The position numbers were made by a program, and so were the translations under genes. From NCBI GenBank assembly GCA_934678955.1, contig CAKUSI010000028.1, positions 1 through 21,721 on the forward strand: 21,721 nt of DNA, in the 5' to 3' direction. Shown piece by piece: positions 14,587 to 21,654 of the stretch (position 1 is its first letter; each line of letters begins with the position of its first letter). The notes under the pieces were generated by a model, which was not told the origin of the DNA, made no database searches, and worked only from the letters and a program-made list of their open reading frames with translations. Source of the stretch: an uncultured Austwickia sp. GTDB taxonomy: Bacteria > Actinomycetota > Actinomycetes > Actinomycetales > Dermatophilaceae.

Positions 14587-16023
14587 TCAGAAGGCGCAGC
14601 AGGAGAGTTTGGAGACGTCGGCGGTGAAGGCTTGGCAGGCGATTTTGATGCCCTCGGCCATCGTCAGGTAAGGGCTCCACAGGTGGGCGACTTGGTCGGT
14701 GGTCATGGCCGCTTCGAGGATGTACACACCGGCGGCGGCGAGGTCGCCGGCGTCGGCGGCGACGGCTGTGATTCCGAGGATCTGGCCGGTGTCGGCGTTC
14801 TGCACGACCTTGATCACACCGCGCAGGTCGCGGTTGACGATGGCCCGGGAAACGTAGTCCAGGGGCAGTACCCGGCACTGGCAGCGGATACCGGCAGCGA
14901 CCACTTGCTGCTCGGTCATCCCGACGGCTGCGAGAGCGGGACTGGTGAAGGTGACCCGCGGCAGGTGCCGGTAGTCGACCTCCCGGTTGGTGCCGGTGAA
15001 GGCGTTTTCCGCGACCAGGGACCCGTTGGAGGCGGCGACGTAGACGAACTGCGGATGCCCGGTGACATCGCCGGCCGCCCAGATCCGCGGGTTGGATGTC
15101 GCGAGCCGACCGTCGACCATGACCTCGCCCGAAGGGCCGGTCTGGATCCCGAGCGCTGCGAGGTTCAGTCCTTCGGTCACCGCCTGCCGACCCGTGGCGA
15201 TCAGGATCCGGCTGGCACGGAACTCTTCTGCTCCACCGGATACGGTGGCCGTCGCGATGATGTCGCCGGTGTTCTTGTCGGTGCGGACCGTGTCGAGGTT
15301 CGCGCGGCGGACCACCCGGATGCCCTCGTCGGCGAAGATCCCCATCATGGCCTTGGACGCCTCGGGTTCCTCGCGGGACGCCAGCCGGGATCGGACCAGC
15401 ATGGTGACCCGGGAACCCAGCCGGGCGAACAACTGCGCTTGCTCCATCGCCACGTAGCCGCCGCCGAGCACCAGCAACGACTCGGGAACCGCCTCCAACT
15501 CCATCGCTGAAGTTGAGGTCAGGTAGTCGACACCGGCCAACCCGTCGACCGCCGGGATGGTTGGGGTGGAGCCGGTGGCGATCAAGTAGTGCGCTGCACC
15601 GACCGTGCTCCGCGTCCCGTCCGCTGCGGTGATCTCCAACCTCGGGTCCGCCGTGGTACCGGCGAATGCGGCCGTTCCGGCTCGCAGGTCCCAACCGTAG
15701 GAGGCGATCAGATCCTCGTACTTCTCCGCACGCATGCCCTCGACCAGGGCGCGTTTGCCCTCGATCAGCGCGGGCATGTCCACCCGCCCGGTCGATGCGG
15801 AGATGCCCGGGAACCGTCCAGAATTTAGGGCAACGTGCCGGGCGTCGGCCGCCGCCAGCAGCGCTTTGGACGGCACACAGCCGGTGTTCACGCAGGTGCC
15901 GCCGATGACGCCTCGCTCGACCATCACCACCCGCTTGCCCAATTGGCTGGCCCGGATCGCCGCAGCGAACGCGCCGGCACCGGAACCGATGACGGCCAGG
16001 TCGAAGGAGGTCGGATCTTCCAT
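14587..16023 (-). CDS. merA: Mercuric reductase, short form without N-terminal HMA domain
   Basis: A 478-residue flavoprotein of the pyridine-nucleotide disulfide oxidoreductase family that reduces Hg(II) to Hg(0) with NADPH in the cytoplasm. FAD-binding GSGAGAFAAA starts at residue 13; the redox pair is Cys44 and Cys49 in GGTCVNTGCVPSK; the NADPH-binding GGGYVAMEQAQLFARLG lies near 180; GRQAVTEGLNL and AAGDVTG are the usual second FAD contacts. The C-terminus KLSCCAF carries the vicinal Cys pair that delivers Hg in MerA and separates it from lipoamide dehydrogenases. The N-terminal heavy-metal domain of longer MerA proteins is absent. ATG 16023 is preferred over GTG 16038 because the GTG overlaps the operator/-10 region. 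It is divergent from merR; no merT or merP transporter is present in the window. Confidence 0.93.
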   Translation of the reverse strand: MEDPTSFDLAVIGSGAGAFAAAIRASQLGKRVVMVERGVIGGTCVNTGCVPSKALLAAADARHVALNSGRFPGISASTGRVDMPALIEGKRALVEGMRAEKYEDLIASYGWDLRAGTAAFAGTTADPRLEITAADGTRSTVGAAHYLIATGSTPTIPAVDGLAGVDYLTSTSAMELEAVPESLLVLGGGYVAMEQAQLFARLGSRVTMLVRSRLASREEPEASKAMMGIFADEGIRVVRRANLDTVRTDKNTGDIIATATVSGGAEEFRASRILIATGRQAVTEGLNLAALGIQTGPSGEVMVDGRLATSNPRIWAAGDVTGHPQFVYVAASNGSLVAENAFTGTNREVDYRHLPRVTFTSPALAAVGMTEQQVVAAGIRCQCRVLPLDYVSRAIVNRDLRGVIKVVQNADTGQILGITAVAADAGDLAAAGVYILEAAMTTDQVAHLWSPYLTMAEGIKIACQAFTADVSKLSCCAF

Positions 16024-16029
16024 GGCCTC

Positions 16030-16061
16030 AGCCTGCACCTTCCACTACGCTGGAAGGTCAA
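16030..16061 (-). promoter_or_regulatory. MerR-type operator-promoter for merA
   Basis: A perfect dyad, ACCTTCCA (16037-16044) and TGGAAGGT (16051-16058) with six bases between, is the classic MerR-family binding site. On the minus strand TTGACC (16056-16061) overlaps it as -35, and CAGGCT (16030-16035) is a -10 candidate with a 20-base spacer, within the 19-20 bases that MerR-family activators untwist. The -10 is weak. Its distance of 6 bases from the merA ATG suggests a leaderless transcript. Confidence 0.75.
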
Positions 16062-16098
16062 GGGATGCCGGAGGCTACTCCGGCGACGGAGGTGTACC

Positions 16099-16488
16099 GT
16101 GCTGATCGGTGAGGCGGCCACAGCGGCCGGGATGACGAGCAAGACCCTGCGGTTCTACGAAGACCGTGGGCTGCTCCCAGTCCCCAGCCGTGCGCGGAAT
16201 GGGTACCGCGACTACAGCGCTGACATCGTGCCGCGGCTCGATTTCATCCGGCGCGGTCGGGCCACGGGCCTGACGCTGTCCCAGATTGGCGACATCCTGA
16301 AGGTGCGCGACGCCGGCGCCGCACCGTGCACCCACGTCCGCGACATCCTGAACAAGCAGTTGACCGACATCGACCAGAAGATCGCCGAACTCACGGCCCT
16401 CCGTGCCACGGTCGCCGAAGTCCGCGATACCACCGAAACCGGCGACCCGGCCAGGTGCACCGCACAGGACATCTGCAGCTACATCTGA
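16099..16488 (+). CDS. merR: MerR-family metal-responsive regulator, probably of the mer cassette
   Basis: A 129-residue activator/repressor. The N-terminal winged helix is typical (IGEAATAAGMTSKTLRFYED, then RNGYRDY), followed by a dimerisation helix (about 83-110). Candidate metal ligands are Cys77 in APCTHV, Cys120 and Cys126 in RCTAQDIC. Tn501 MerR uses Cys82, Cys117 and Cys126 for Hg, so the set of three is similar but the last two are closer together here (5 residues between), as in Cu/Zn-type relatives; Hg specificity rests mainly on the merA neighbour. The GTG at 16099 has GGAGG at 16088-16092, about 6 bases upstream. It is divergent from merA across the dyad operator, so it probably controls both directions. 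Confidence 0.88.
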   Translation: MLIGEAATAAGMTSKTLRFYEDRGLLPVPSRARNGYRDYSADIVPRLDFIRRGRATGLTLSQIGDILKVRDAGAAPCTHVRDILNKQLTDIDQKIAELTALRATVAEVRDTTETGDPARCTAQDICSYI

Positions 16489-16519
16489 GGCACCGTATCC
16501 GAGGGCAACCAGGCTAAGT

Positions 16520-16690
16520 ATGACGACACCGACCATGCAGCACAGTTGCTCATGCTGCGGGCGAGAACTCCCGCGACGCAAGCTCCACGCCCTGGCGCAC
16601 GACAACGCCTTCATCTGCCGCCGATGCGGCCTCTGGGTGGCATTGCGGCTCTCAGGCGACCGATCGGAGACCTCCGGGCTGAGTCCATGA
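16520..16690 (+). CDS. Small zinc-ribbon-like protein
   Basis: A 56-residue product with CSCCGRELPRRKLHAL and FICRRCGLWVAL, two CxxC pairs (plus one extra Cys) about 20 residues apart, the usual spacing of a zinc ribbon. It starts 31 bases after merR on the same strand. No strong ribosome site precedes ATG 16520; ATG 16535 is an alternative that still keeps all cysteines. It may bind Zn structurally or act as a metal buffer linked to the mer cassette. Short length leaves doubt that it is a real gene. Confidence 0.5.
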   Translation: MTTPTMQHSCSCCGRELPRRKLHALAHDNAFICRRCGLWVALRLSGDRSETSGLSP

Positions 16691-16882
16691 CGCACTGACG
16701 CGCCTGCTTGCTCGCATGTTCACCGAATGCCATCCATCATGCGATGCTGTCCAAGCTATTTCGGACACTGCCTGCAACCTCACCAGCGAGAACGTGCAGG
16801 TTCCGCAAACTTCGACCCCCGCATGGGCGCTTGAGGTCGGGGACCTTCATTGTTCCCGCCAAGCCGTCAAATCGCGGGAACA
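16691..16882. other. Right boundary of the metal island, with short inverted repeats
   Basis: About 190 bases with no credible gene. It has TGTCC/GGACA arms (16748-16752 and 16763-16767) and a 9-base hairpin touching the VirB4 stop (16851-16882). The stretch looks less G/C-biased than its neighbours. I see no transposase remnant, but this is where cargo meets the transfer operon, so a recombination scar is possible. Confidence 0.4.
16851..16882 (-). terminator. Hairpin directly after the VirB4-type gene
   Basis: TGTTCCCGC (16851-16859) and GCGGGAACA (16874-16882) form a perfect 9-base stem with a 14-base loop. The right arm abuts the TAA of the ATPase gene (16883-16885), so on the minus strand the hairpin forms immediately after translation stops. 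No T-run follows, as is common for actinobacterial terminators. It would end the secretion operon before the metal island. Confidence 0.55.
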
Positions 16883-18370
16883 TTAGGTCTTTCCTCTTGC
16901 CTTCTGCCCTGTCTCGTACATCGCAAGTTCGGCAGGGTGGAGCTGATGCTGGACGACGAACGAGCGGTTCTTGATCCTCCAGAGCCCCTGTCCGGTGCCG
17001 AGACCGGGTAGCAATCCCTGCTCCGTTCCGGTGAGTCCGAGGGCCTGCGCAGTAGCTCCGAGCTGATCGCTCTCCTGCCGGTAGATCACCCGTGTCTCGG
17101 CGTTGGCGAGCAGGGACGAGGCGAGCGCGCGCATCGCCGAGCCCTGGTCGCCTACGTTGTCGAGGTCGCTGAGCTTGTGGAAGATGAGCAGGTTGGCGAT
17201 GCCATAGTGCCGCGCGAGCCGCCACTGTGCGTCCATCCGGCGCAGCAGCGCCGGATGTGACATGAGCCGCCACGCCTCGTCATACACGACCCACCTCGGG
17301 CCGCCTGCCGGGTCGAGAAGCGCCGACTCCATCCACGCCGAGGAACACGTCATGAGCACGGAGATGAGCGTCGAGTTCTCTGCCACCCGCGACAGGTCGA
17401 GCGACACCATCGGCAGTGACGGGTCGAAGCGCACGGTGCTCGGGCCGTCGAACAGCCCCGCCAGGTCCCCGGCCACGAGCCTCCGCAGCGCGTGTCCGAC
17501 GAGTCGGCCGTCCTCGGCGAGCCTGCCGTCGTCGTCCTTGGGCTGCGGGGCGAGGATGCGGTCGACCACCATCGGAAGGATCGGCACCTCGGCCGAGCGC
17601 ACCGCATCGGCGAGCGCGAAGTCGACGGCGGTGTGCTCCAGCGGGGTGAGGCCGCGGTCGAGGACGGTCTCGGCGAGTGCGCCGATGAGGTCGCGTCGCC
17701 GGGAGGTGACCTGGCTTTGCCACTCGGCATCGCTGAGGCCCGAAGGCCGATGCCCTTCATCGAGCGGATTCAGCCGCGTAGACATCCCGTGCCCCAGCAC
17801 GATCGCCCGTCCGCCGACTGCTTCAGCGACAGCCGTGTGCTCGCCTTTCGGATCGCCGGGGACATATACCCGCCGACCGAATGGGATGGAGCGCGTGTAG
17901 AGGCTCTTGGCGAGCGAGGACTTGCCGGAGCCGACGATCCCCGCGAGGACGATGTTCGGTGCGGTGATGAGGCCCTGCGCGTAGAGCACCCAGGGGTCAT
18001 AGACGAACGATGCCCCGCTGTAGAGATCCTGGCCGACGAACACCCCGGCAGAGCCCAGTCCGCCCTCGGCGAGGAACGGATACGCCCCGGCCAGCGTCGC
18101 GCTCGTGTCCTGGTGACGCGGCAGCCGGAATCGGCCCGGTGTGCGGAGTGCCGCGGGCCTCGTCTCGCCGGACGGTGGCAGGTAGGTCGTCGCCCGCCGC
18201 GCCTCGCGTTCGGCCTCCCACGCCGCGCGCGCCAGATCCTGCTGCGCCTTGCGGTCGGCGGTCTCGATCTTGTTCGCCGCTCGCCGTCGCGCCTTCCGAA
18301 CGGCACGGCGCTCGCCCGCTGGGTCGAGCAGGACCGCGGTGTGCAGGCGCTCGCGGTCGTCGGGACTCAT
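16883..18370 (-). CDS. VirB4/TraE-type conjugation ATPase (short form)
   Basis: A 495-residue ATPase that powers the type IV secretion channel from its cytoplasmic face. The first 60 residues are Arg/Ala-rich helix; the P-loop domain has Walker A GIVGSGKSS at about 144-152, a GDPKGEH segment near 172, Walker B WVVYDEAWRLM at 360-370, and LLIFHKLSD near 394 followed by the arginine-containing end region. VirB4 proteins are usually 700-850 residues; here the N-terminal VirB4 part seems to be supplied by the separate SCO6880-family gene two positions upstream. ATG 18370 overlaps the previous stop as ATGA. It ends against a hairpin, then the metal island begins, while the coupling protein lies beyond. 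Family call is secure. Confidence 0.9.
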   Translation of the reverse strand: MSPDDRERLHTAVLLDPAGERRAVRKARRRAANKIETADRKAQQDLARAAWEAEREARRATTYLPPSGETRPAALRTPGRFRLPRHQDTSATLAGAYPFLAEGGLGSAGVFVGQDLYSGASFVYDPWVLYAQGLITAPNIVLAGIVGSGKSSLAKSLYTRSIPFGRRVYVPGDPKGEHTAVAEAVGGRAIVLGHGMSTRLNPLDEGHRPSGLSDAEWQSQVTSRRRDLIGALAETVLDRGLTPLEHTAVDFALADAVRSAEVPILPMVVDRILAPQPKDDDGRLAEDGRLVGHALRRLVAGDLAGLFDGPSTVRFDPSLPMVSLDLSRVAENSTLISVLMTCSSAWMESALLDPAGGPRWVVYDEAWRLMSHPALLRRMDAQWRLARHYGIANLLIFHKLSDLDNVGDQGSAMRALASSLLANAETRVIYRQESDQLGATAQALGLTGTEQGLLPGLGTGQGLWRIKNRSFVVQHQLHPAELAMYETGQKARGKT

Positions 18371-18804
18371 AGCGACAGCCCCTTTGGCGAACTGACGGGG
18401 TGGGCCTCGAACGGATCGCGTGAGAACGGGTCCAGCTCAGGTCGGCTGGCGACAGGTACCGGGTGCCAGGCGATGTAGCTCGAATGCTGCGTCGCCTGAT
18501 CGACGGCAGTCTCGGCCAACTGGACGAGTTCTGCGGCCTTGCGCAGGGCGTTGGCGGCGGCCCAAGCCTCATCAACCCCAGCCTCGTGGTCGCCATTGTC
18601 GAGAAACGCGTTGTCCTGGTGCCGAACGTGCGCCGCCGCGACCTGCTCCAGCACTTGCTCCAGGGAGCGCAGCGTCCCCAGCAGCTCGCCGACCACCTGA
18701 TAGGTGTCCGCGGGGTCGGCGAAGGCGCGGCTCGCATGAGCGAGCGCCCGCACCGCCTGGCGGGTCTCCGTGGCGTCCTGCACGGGATTGCTGAAGGTCG
18801 GCAT
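18367..18804 (-). CDS. Small helical protein of the transfer operon, function unknown
   Basis: A 145-residue protein starting MPTFSNPVQDATETRQ, mostly Ala/Leu/Glu-rich helix through about residue 110 (LLGTLRSLEQVLEQVAAAHV and ALRKAAELVQLAETAVDQAT), then a Pro-rich tail. ATG 18804 is chosen because GGAAGGAG lies about 5 bases upstream; a GTG at 18810 would sit too close to that site. It has no signal peptide or membrane segment, so it is probably a cytoplasmic partner of the ATPases. The start is 33 bases after the SCO6880-family stop, and its own stop overlaps the VirB4-type ATG. I do not recognise a named family, though helical proteins in this place recur in actinobacterial transfer operons as I remember them. 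Confidence 0.72.
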   Translation of the reverse strand: MPTFSNPVQDATETRQAVRALAHASRAFADPADTYQVVGELLGTLRSLEQVLEQVAAAHVRHQDNAFLDNGDHEAGVDEAWAAANALRKAAELVQLAETAVDQATQHSSYIAWHPVPVASRPELDPFSRDPFEAHPVSSPKGLSL

Positions 18805-18837
18805 GGCCACTCCTTCCGGGGTCGAGGGCTGGGTTTG

Positions 18838-20304
18838 TCACACGTCCCGACAGAGCGGGAGCGCGGCGGCGGCGAATGCGGTGGCCTGCTGGCCAACGAG
18901 GCGGCGCGTCTCACAGGACGCCTGCACGGCGGCTTGCTCGATAGCGGCGACGGCGGCATCCAGCTCATCGACCGTGGGCGCGGAGACGGAGATGAGGCCG
19001 GTGTAGCGAAGGACTCCATGTCCCGCGGTGAGATCGGACTCTTGCTGGAGCAGGTCCTGGTACTCGGCCGTGCGCGAGGCATCCTCGACCTGGCCGATCT
19101 TCGCGCGCTGCGTCGCATCGGAGAGAAGACCGACCTTCTTCTTCCGCAGGTCGCGAGCCGCGATGTCGGCGCGAACCGGCGTGCAGACGAGCGAGAACGT
19201 GCGTTGCACTCCCGAGGTAAGCAACAGAGGGGCGAGGAATCCGGGGAACACCTGCGAGCGGGGCCATTCGGAGAGCCAGAGCACGGTGTGGTAACCGGAG
19301 TCGGTTCTCACGCGATCCCAGCTCTCGGTCACCGCGACCGGCCCCGCGGTGGCAAGGAAACGTCCGATGTCGGCGTGCCTCTCCAGCGCGGGCGCGGCAG
19401 CCGGGTCGTAGGCGGAGCGCAGGATTACAGCGACCTCGCCAGGCGCGAGCCAGCCGGTCGTGGCGAGGTCCGCAGCTCGCAGCGCAGCGACGAGCGTGGT
19501 CATCTCCTGACGCAGCACGGCGGCAGCTCCACGGATGCCGCCGCCCGCGGAGCGGATCTGTCGTCCCGAGGTGTTCATATCGAGCGCAATCGAGATGGTC
19601 GTCGCATGGCGCTCGCCGGTCGGCCCAGCACGCTCGATCAGCTCTCGGTATGTAGTCGCAGGCCAGGAATCATCGTCGGCGCCGTGCCTGGCCCACCATT
19701 CGGCGAGCCCCGTGCCGGACTCCGGCAGTGTCCGCTCGCAGACCTGGAGCCGGGCGATCCGGCCCGAGCGACACGCCGTAGCGAGCACCCGACCCCAGCC
19801 GTTGATCCGCCGCTCCTGCTCGCCCGGATCGAGCAGCACGAACGCCGGGTGCGTCACCCCCAGAACCGCGGTCAGGGTCTGAGCGTGGGGGTCGTGCACC
19901 ATCGCCGCGCCCGTCTCGGGATCGACCCATTCGCGCAGCGCGGTCGCATCGCCGGGGAGCGCGAGCGTGCCGACGGGACGCGGCTTGATGACGCGGCGGC
20001 GGAAGATCAACTGCCCTGCGGTGCTCCGCCACATCCAGCGCGACACGATGGGCAGCCAGTCCACCAGCTTGCGGCCGCCCGCGGGGACGACCGCGAGCAG
20101 CAGACAGCTGAGCCAGATCGGGGATGTCCAGACCAGCCCCATGCCGCCGCCCGTGTAGATCGTGGCGACGACGGTGACCACGCCGATGCCCAGCACGATC
20201 AACTGCGAGATCGACAGTCCGAGCAGGATGCCACGGTGCGCGAGTCGGGAGAACTGCACGGGGGAGACCTGCTGCTCGGGAGCCGGAGGGTGCTGGGTGG
20301 CCAT
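18838..20304 (-). CDS. SCO6880-family conjugation protein (VirB3/VirB4-N-like)
   Basis: A 488-residue protein with two membrane segments near the N-terminus (about residues 26-48 and 54-76) and a large cytoplasmic part (from about 85) that has no Walker motifs. The layout, and stretches such as FRRRVIKPRPVGTLALPG and FSLVCTPVRADIAARDLRKK, identify the SCO6880 family of actinobacterial conjugative elements. Its membrane portion plus ATPase-like but P-loop-free body suggests it stands in for VirB3 and the N-terminal half of VirB4, anchoring the short ATPase encoded downstream; this split is inference. ATG 20304 follows the upstream stop by three bases, with GGAAGGGG about 8 bases upstream inside the previous gene. 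Family assignment is good; exact role is not established from sequence. Confidence 0.85.
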   Translation of the reverse strand: MATQHPPAPEQQVSPVQFSRLAHRGILLGLSISQLIVLGIGVVTVVATIYTGGGMGLVWTSPIWLSCLLLAVVPAGGRKLVDWLPIVSRWMWRSTAGQLIFRRRVIKPRPVGTLALPGDATALREWVDPETGAAMVHDPHAQTLTAVLGVTHPAFVLLDPGEQERRINGWGRVLATACRSGRIARLQVCERTLPESGTGLAEWWARHGADDDSWPATTYRELIERAGPTGERHATTISIALDMNTSGRQIRSAGGGIRGAAAVLRQEMTTLVAALRAADLATTGWLAPGEVAVILRSAYDPAAAPALERHADIGRFLATAGPVAVTESWDRVRTDSGYHTVLWLSEWPRSQVFPGFLAPLLLTSGVQRTFSLVCTPVRADIAARDLRKKKVGLLSDATQRAKIGQVEDASRTAEYQDLLQQESDLTAGHGVLRYTGLISVSAPTVDELDAAVAAIEQAAVQASCETRRLVGQQATAFAAAALPLCRDV

Positions 20305-20307
20305 GTT

Positions 20308-21597
20308 CTACCCCTTCCTCGGCGCTACGGGTATCGGCGGCGTGGATGTCTCTGCGTGCCCGGCTGCTGCGCCGCCGACCGCGGCACCGACTTTCGGCCC
20401 AGTCGTCGCTGCGGCTTTGACAACCTGCGCCCCGACGACGGCTGCGGCCGCGGGGCCGGCCGCCGCTGCCCCGGCACCTGCCGCGCCTCCCGAGGCCGCC
20501 GCCCCGCCACCGGAAGCGGCCGCCCCGCCACCTGCGCCCGCAGCGCCGCCTGCTGCGCCACTTGCAGCGGGAGCTGTGCTCGGCGCGGGAGGAGTCCCGC
20601 CTCTCGCGCCGCTTTGCCCTCCGAGGACGGACTTCGCCGCGTTCGGCTGGGCCTTGACCGGCAACGGAACGGGCCGGTTGAGCGCCGACTTCGCTTCCTG
20701 CTCGCTCGACATCGCGTGGTACATGTCGAAGCCCACGAACGAGATGAACTTGTACGTCAGGTACGGCGCGAACGCGGCGATGAACATCAACACGACACCC
20801 GAGATCGGGTCACTGATCGAAGCGAGGTCGAGGTCGATGGGCGCGCTGATCTGCCCAATGGCGACGAGGAACACGACGACGATGACGAGCTTCGAGAAGA
20901 TGAGCGCCACGACGAACGCCGCCCAGCGTCCGAACCAACCCTTCGCGGCATCCCAGGTGAACCCGGCGAGTGCGATGGGCGCGAAGACAATGGCGACCAG
21001 CAGCAGCGCCTTACGGATGAGCAGCGTGAACCACACGATGCCCGCACCCGCGATGCCGAGCCCGGCAAGGAAGATCGTGATGATCGCACCGACGCCGGGC
21101 GAGGCGATGTTGATCGTCGTCAGCCCAGCGGCGAGCAGTGCCATGCGGTCGCCGATGCTTTCCATCGTGTTGCCAGTCGCCTGCACGATGCCGATGGTGA
21201 GCTGATCGGTGACCTCCAACAGGGTCGCGGTGAGGGTGATGGCGACGAACGATCCGAGCACCGACTTGGCAAGTCCCACGCCCGCGCGCGACAGTGCCAT
21301 CGGATCTCGATGCACGAGCCCGGTGATGAGCTGGAGGCAGAAGAAGACGAGCATGACGAAGATCGCCACCCCGAACAGCACGTTATAGACCGAGACGTAC
21401 TGGCTTCCGGTCACGTCGACGAGCGTGGTCGAGTCGAACACCGTCCACACGCTCTCGAACAACCAGGCGGCGGCTTGCCCCATTGCCTGCGCAAGCCAAT
21501 CGAACGGCGCGGAGATGAGCGACGCAGTTCCCTCACCCACGGCATCGCACACTGACGCGATGACGGGCACATCGCAAACACTCATCCGCTCAGCCAT
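20308..21597 (-). CDS. TrbL/VirB6-like polytopic channel protein
   Basis: A 429-residue protein with six to seven membrane segments between about 68 and 290 (for example YNVLFGVAIFVMLVFFCLQL and IITIFLAGLGIAGAGIVWF). This topology and its place before the SCO6880 and VirB4 genes identify the TrbL/VirB6 channel component. The N-terminus CDVPVIASVCDAV has a Cys pair that recurs in actinobacterial relatives as I recall them. Residues about 328-412 are almost all Ala/Gly/Ser (GAAASGGGAAASGG-type repeats), a long disordered tail not needed for the channel core. ATG 21597 is used; ATG 21585 (MSVCDV) is equally possible. It is 18 bases from the pilin-like stop and nearly touches the next gene. Confidence 0.86.
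   Translation of the reverse strand: MAERMSVCDVPVIASVCDAVGEGTASLISAPFDWLAQAMGQAAAWLFESVWTVFDSTTLVDVTGSQYVSVYNVLFGVAIFVMLVFFCLQLITGLVHRDPMALSRAGVGLAKSVLGSFVAITLTATLLEVTDQLTIGIVQATGNTMESIGDRMALLAAGLTTINIASPGVGAIITIFLAGLGIAGAGIVWFTLLIRKALLLVAIVFAPIALAGFTWDAAKGWFGRWAAFVVALIFSKLVIVVVFLVAIGQISAPIDLDLASISDPISGVVLMFIAAFAPYLTYKFISFVGFDMYHAMSSEQEAKSALNRPVPLPVKAQPNAAKSVLGGQSGARGGTPPAPSTAPAASGAAGGAAGAGGGAAASGGGAAASGGAAGAGAAAAGPAAAAVVGAQVVKAAATTGPKVGAAVGGAAAGHAETSTPPIPVAPRKG
20360..20616. repeat. GC-rich low-complexity segment coding the Ala/Gly tail
   Basis: Imperfect units around CCGCCCCGCCACC and GGAAGCGGC repeat through the 3' end of the VirB6-like gene, coding alternating Ala, Gly and Ser. Such tracts change length easily, so strains may differ here. 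Confidence 0.5.
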
Positions 21598-21615
21598 CTC
21601 AACTCGGTCGTGGTG

Positions 21616-21654
21616 CTAGACCGACTGGCCGACGTTCCAGAAGAAGTTGGAGCC
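21616..21654 (-). pseudogene. 3' remnant of a pilin-like (TrbC/VirB2 type) transfer gene
   Basis: On the minus strand the frame reads GSNFFWNVGQSV and stops at 21616-21618, 18 bases before the VirB6-like start, the place where the small pilin subunit gene normally sits. Beyond 21654 the sequence takes on the look of an insertion-sequence end and the same frame becomes charged and unlike a membrane pilin (RHLTDSFRDDHRLNSGVRK). I infer that the gene is interrupted here; only about 12 codons are visible so the family call is tentative. Confidence 0.42.

Noticed and set aside
16024..16038. GTG 16038 as the merA start
   Set aside because: It would lie within the MerR dyad and promoter; ATG 16023 fits the promoter better.
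18463..21555. A 1030-codon plus-strand open frame opposite three transfer genes
   Set aside because: It crosses gene boundaries of well-supported minus-strand genes and reads as charged low-complexity sequence.
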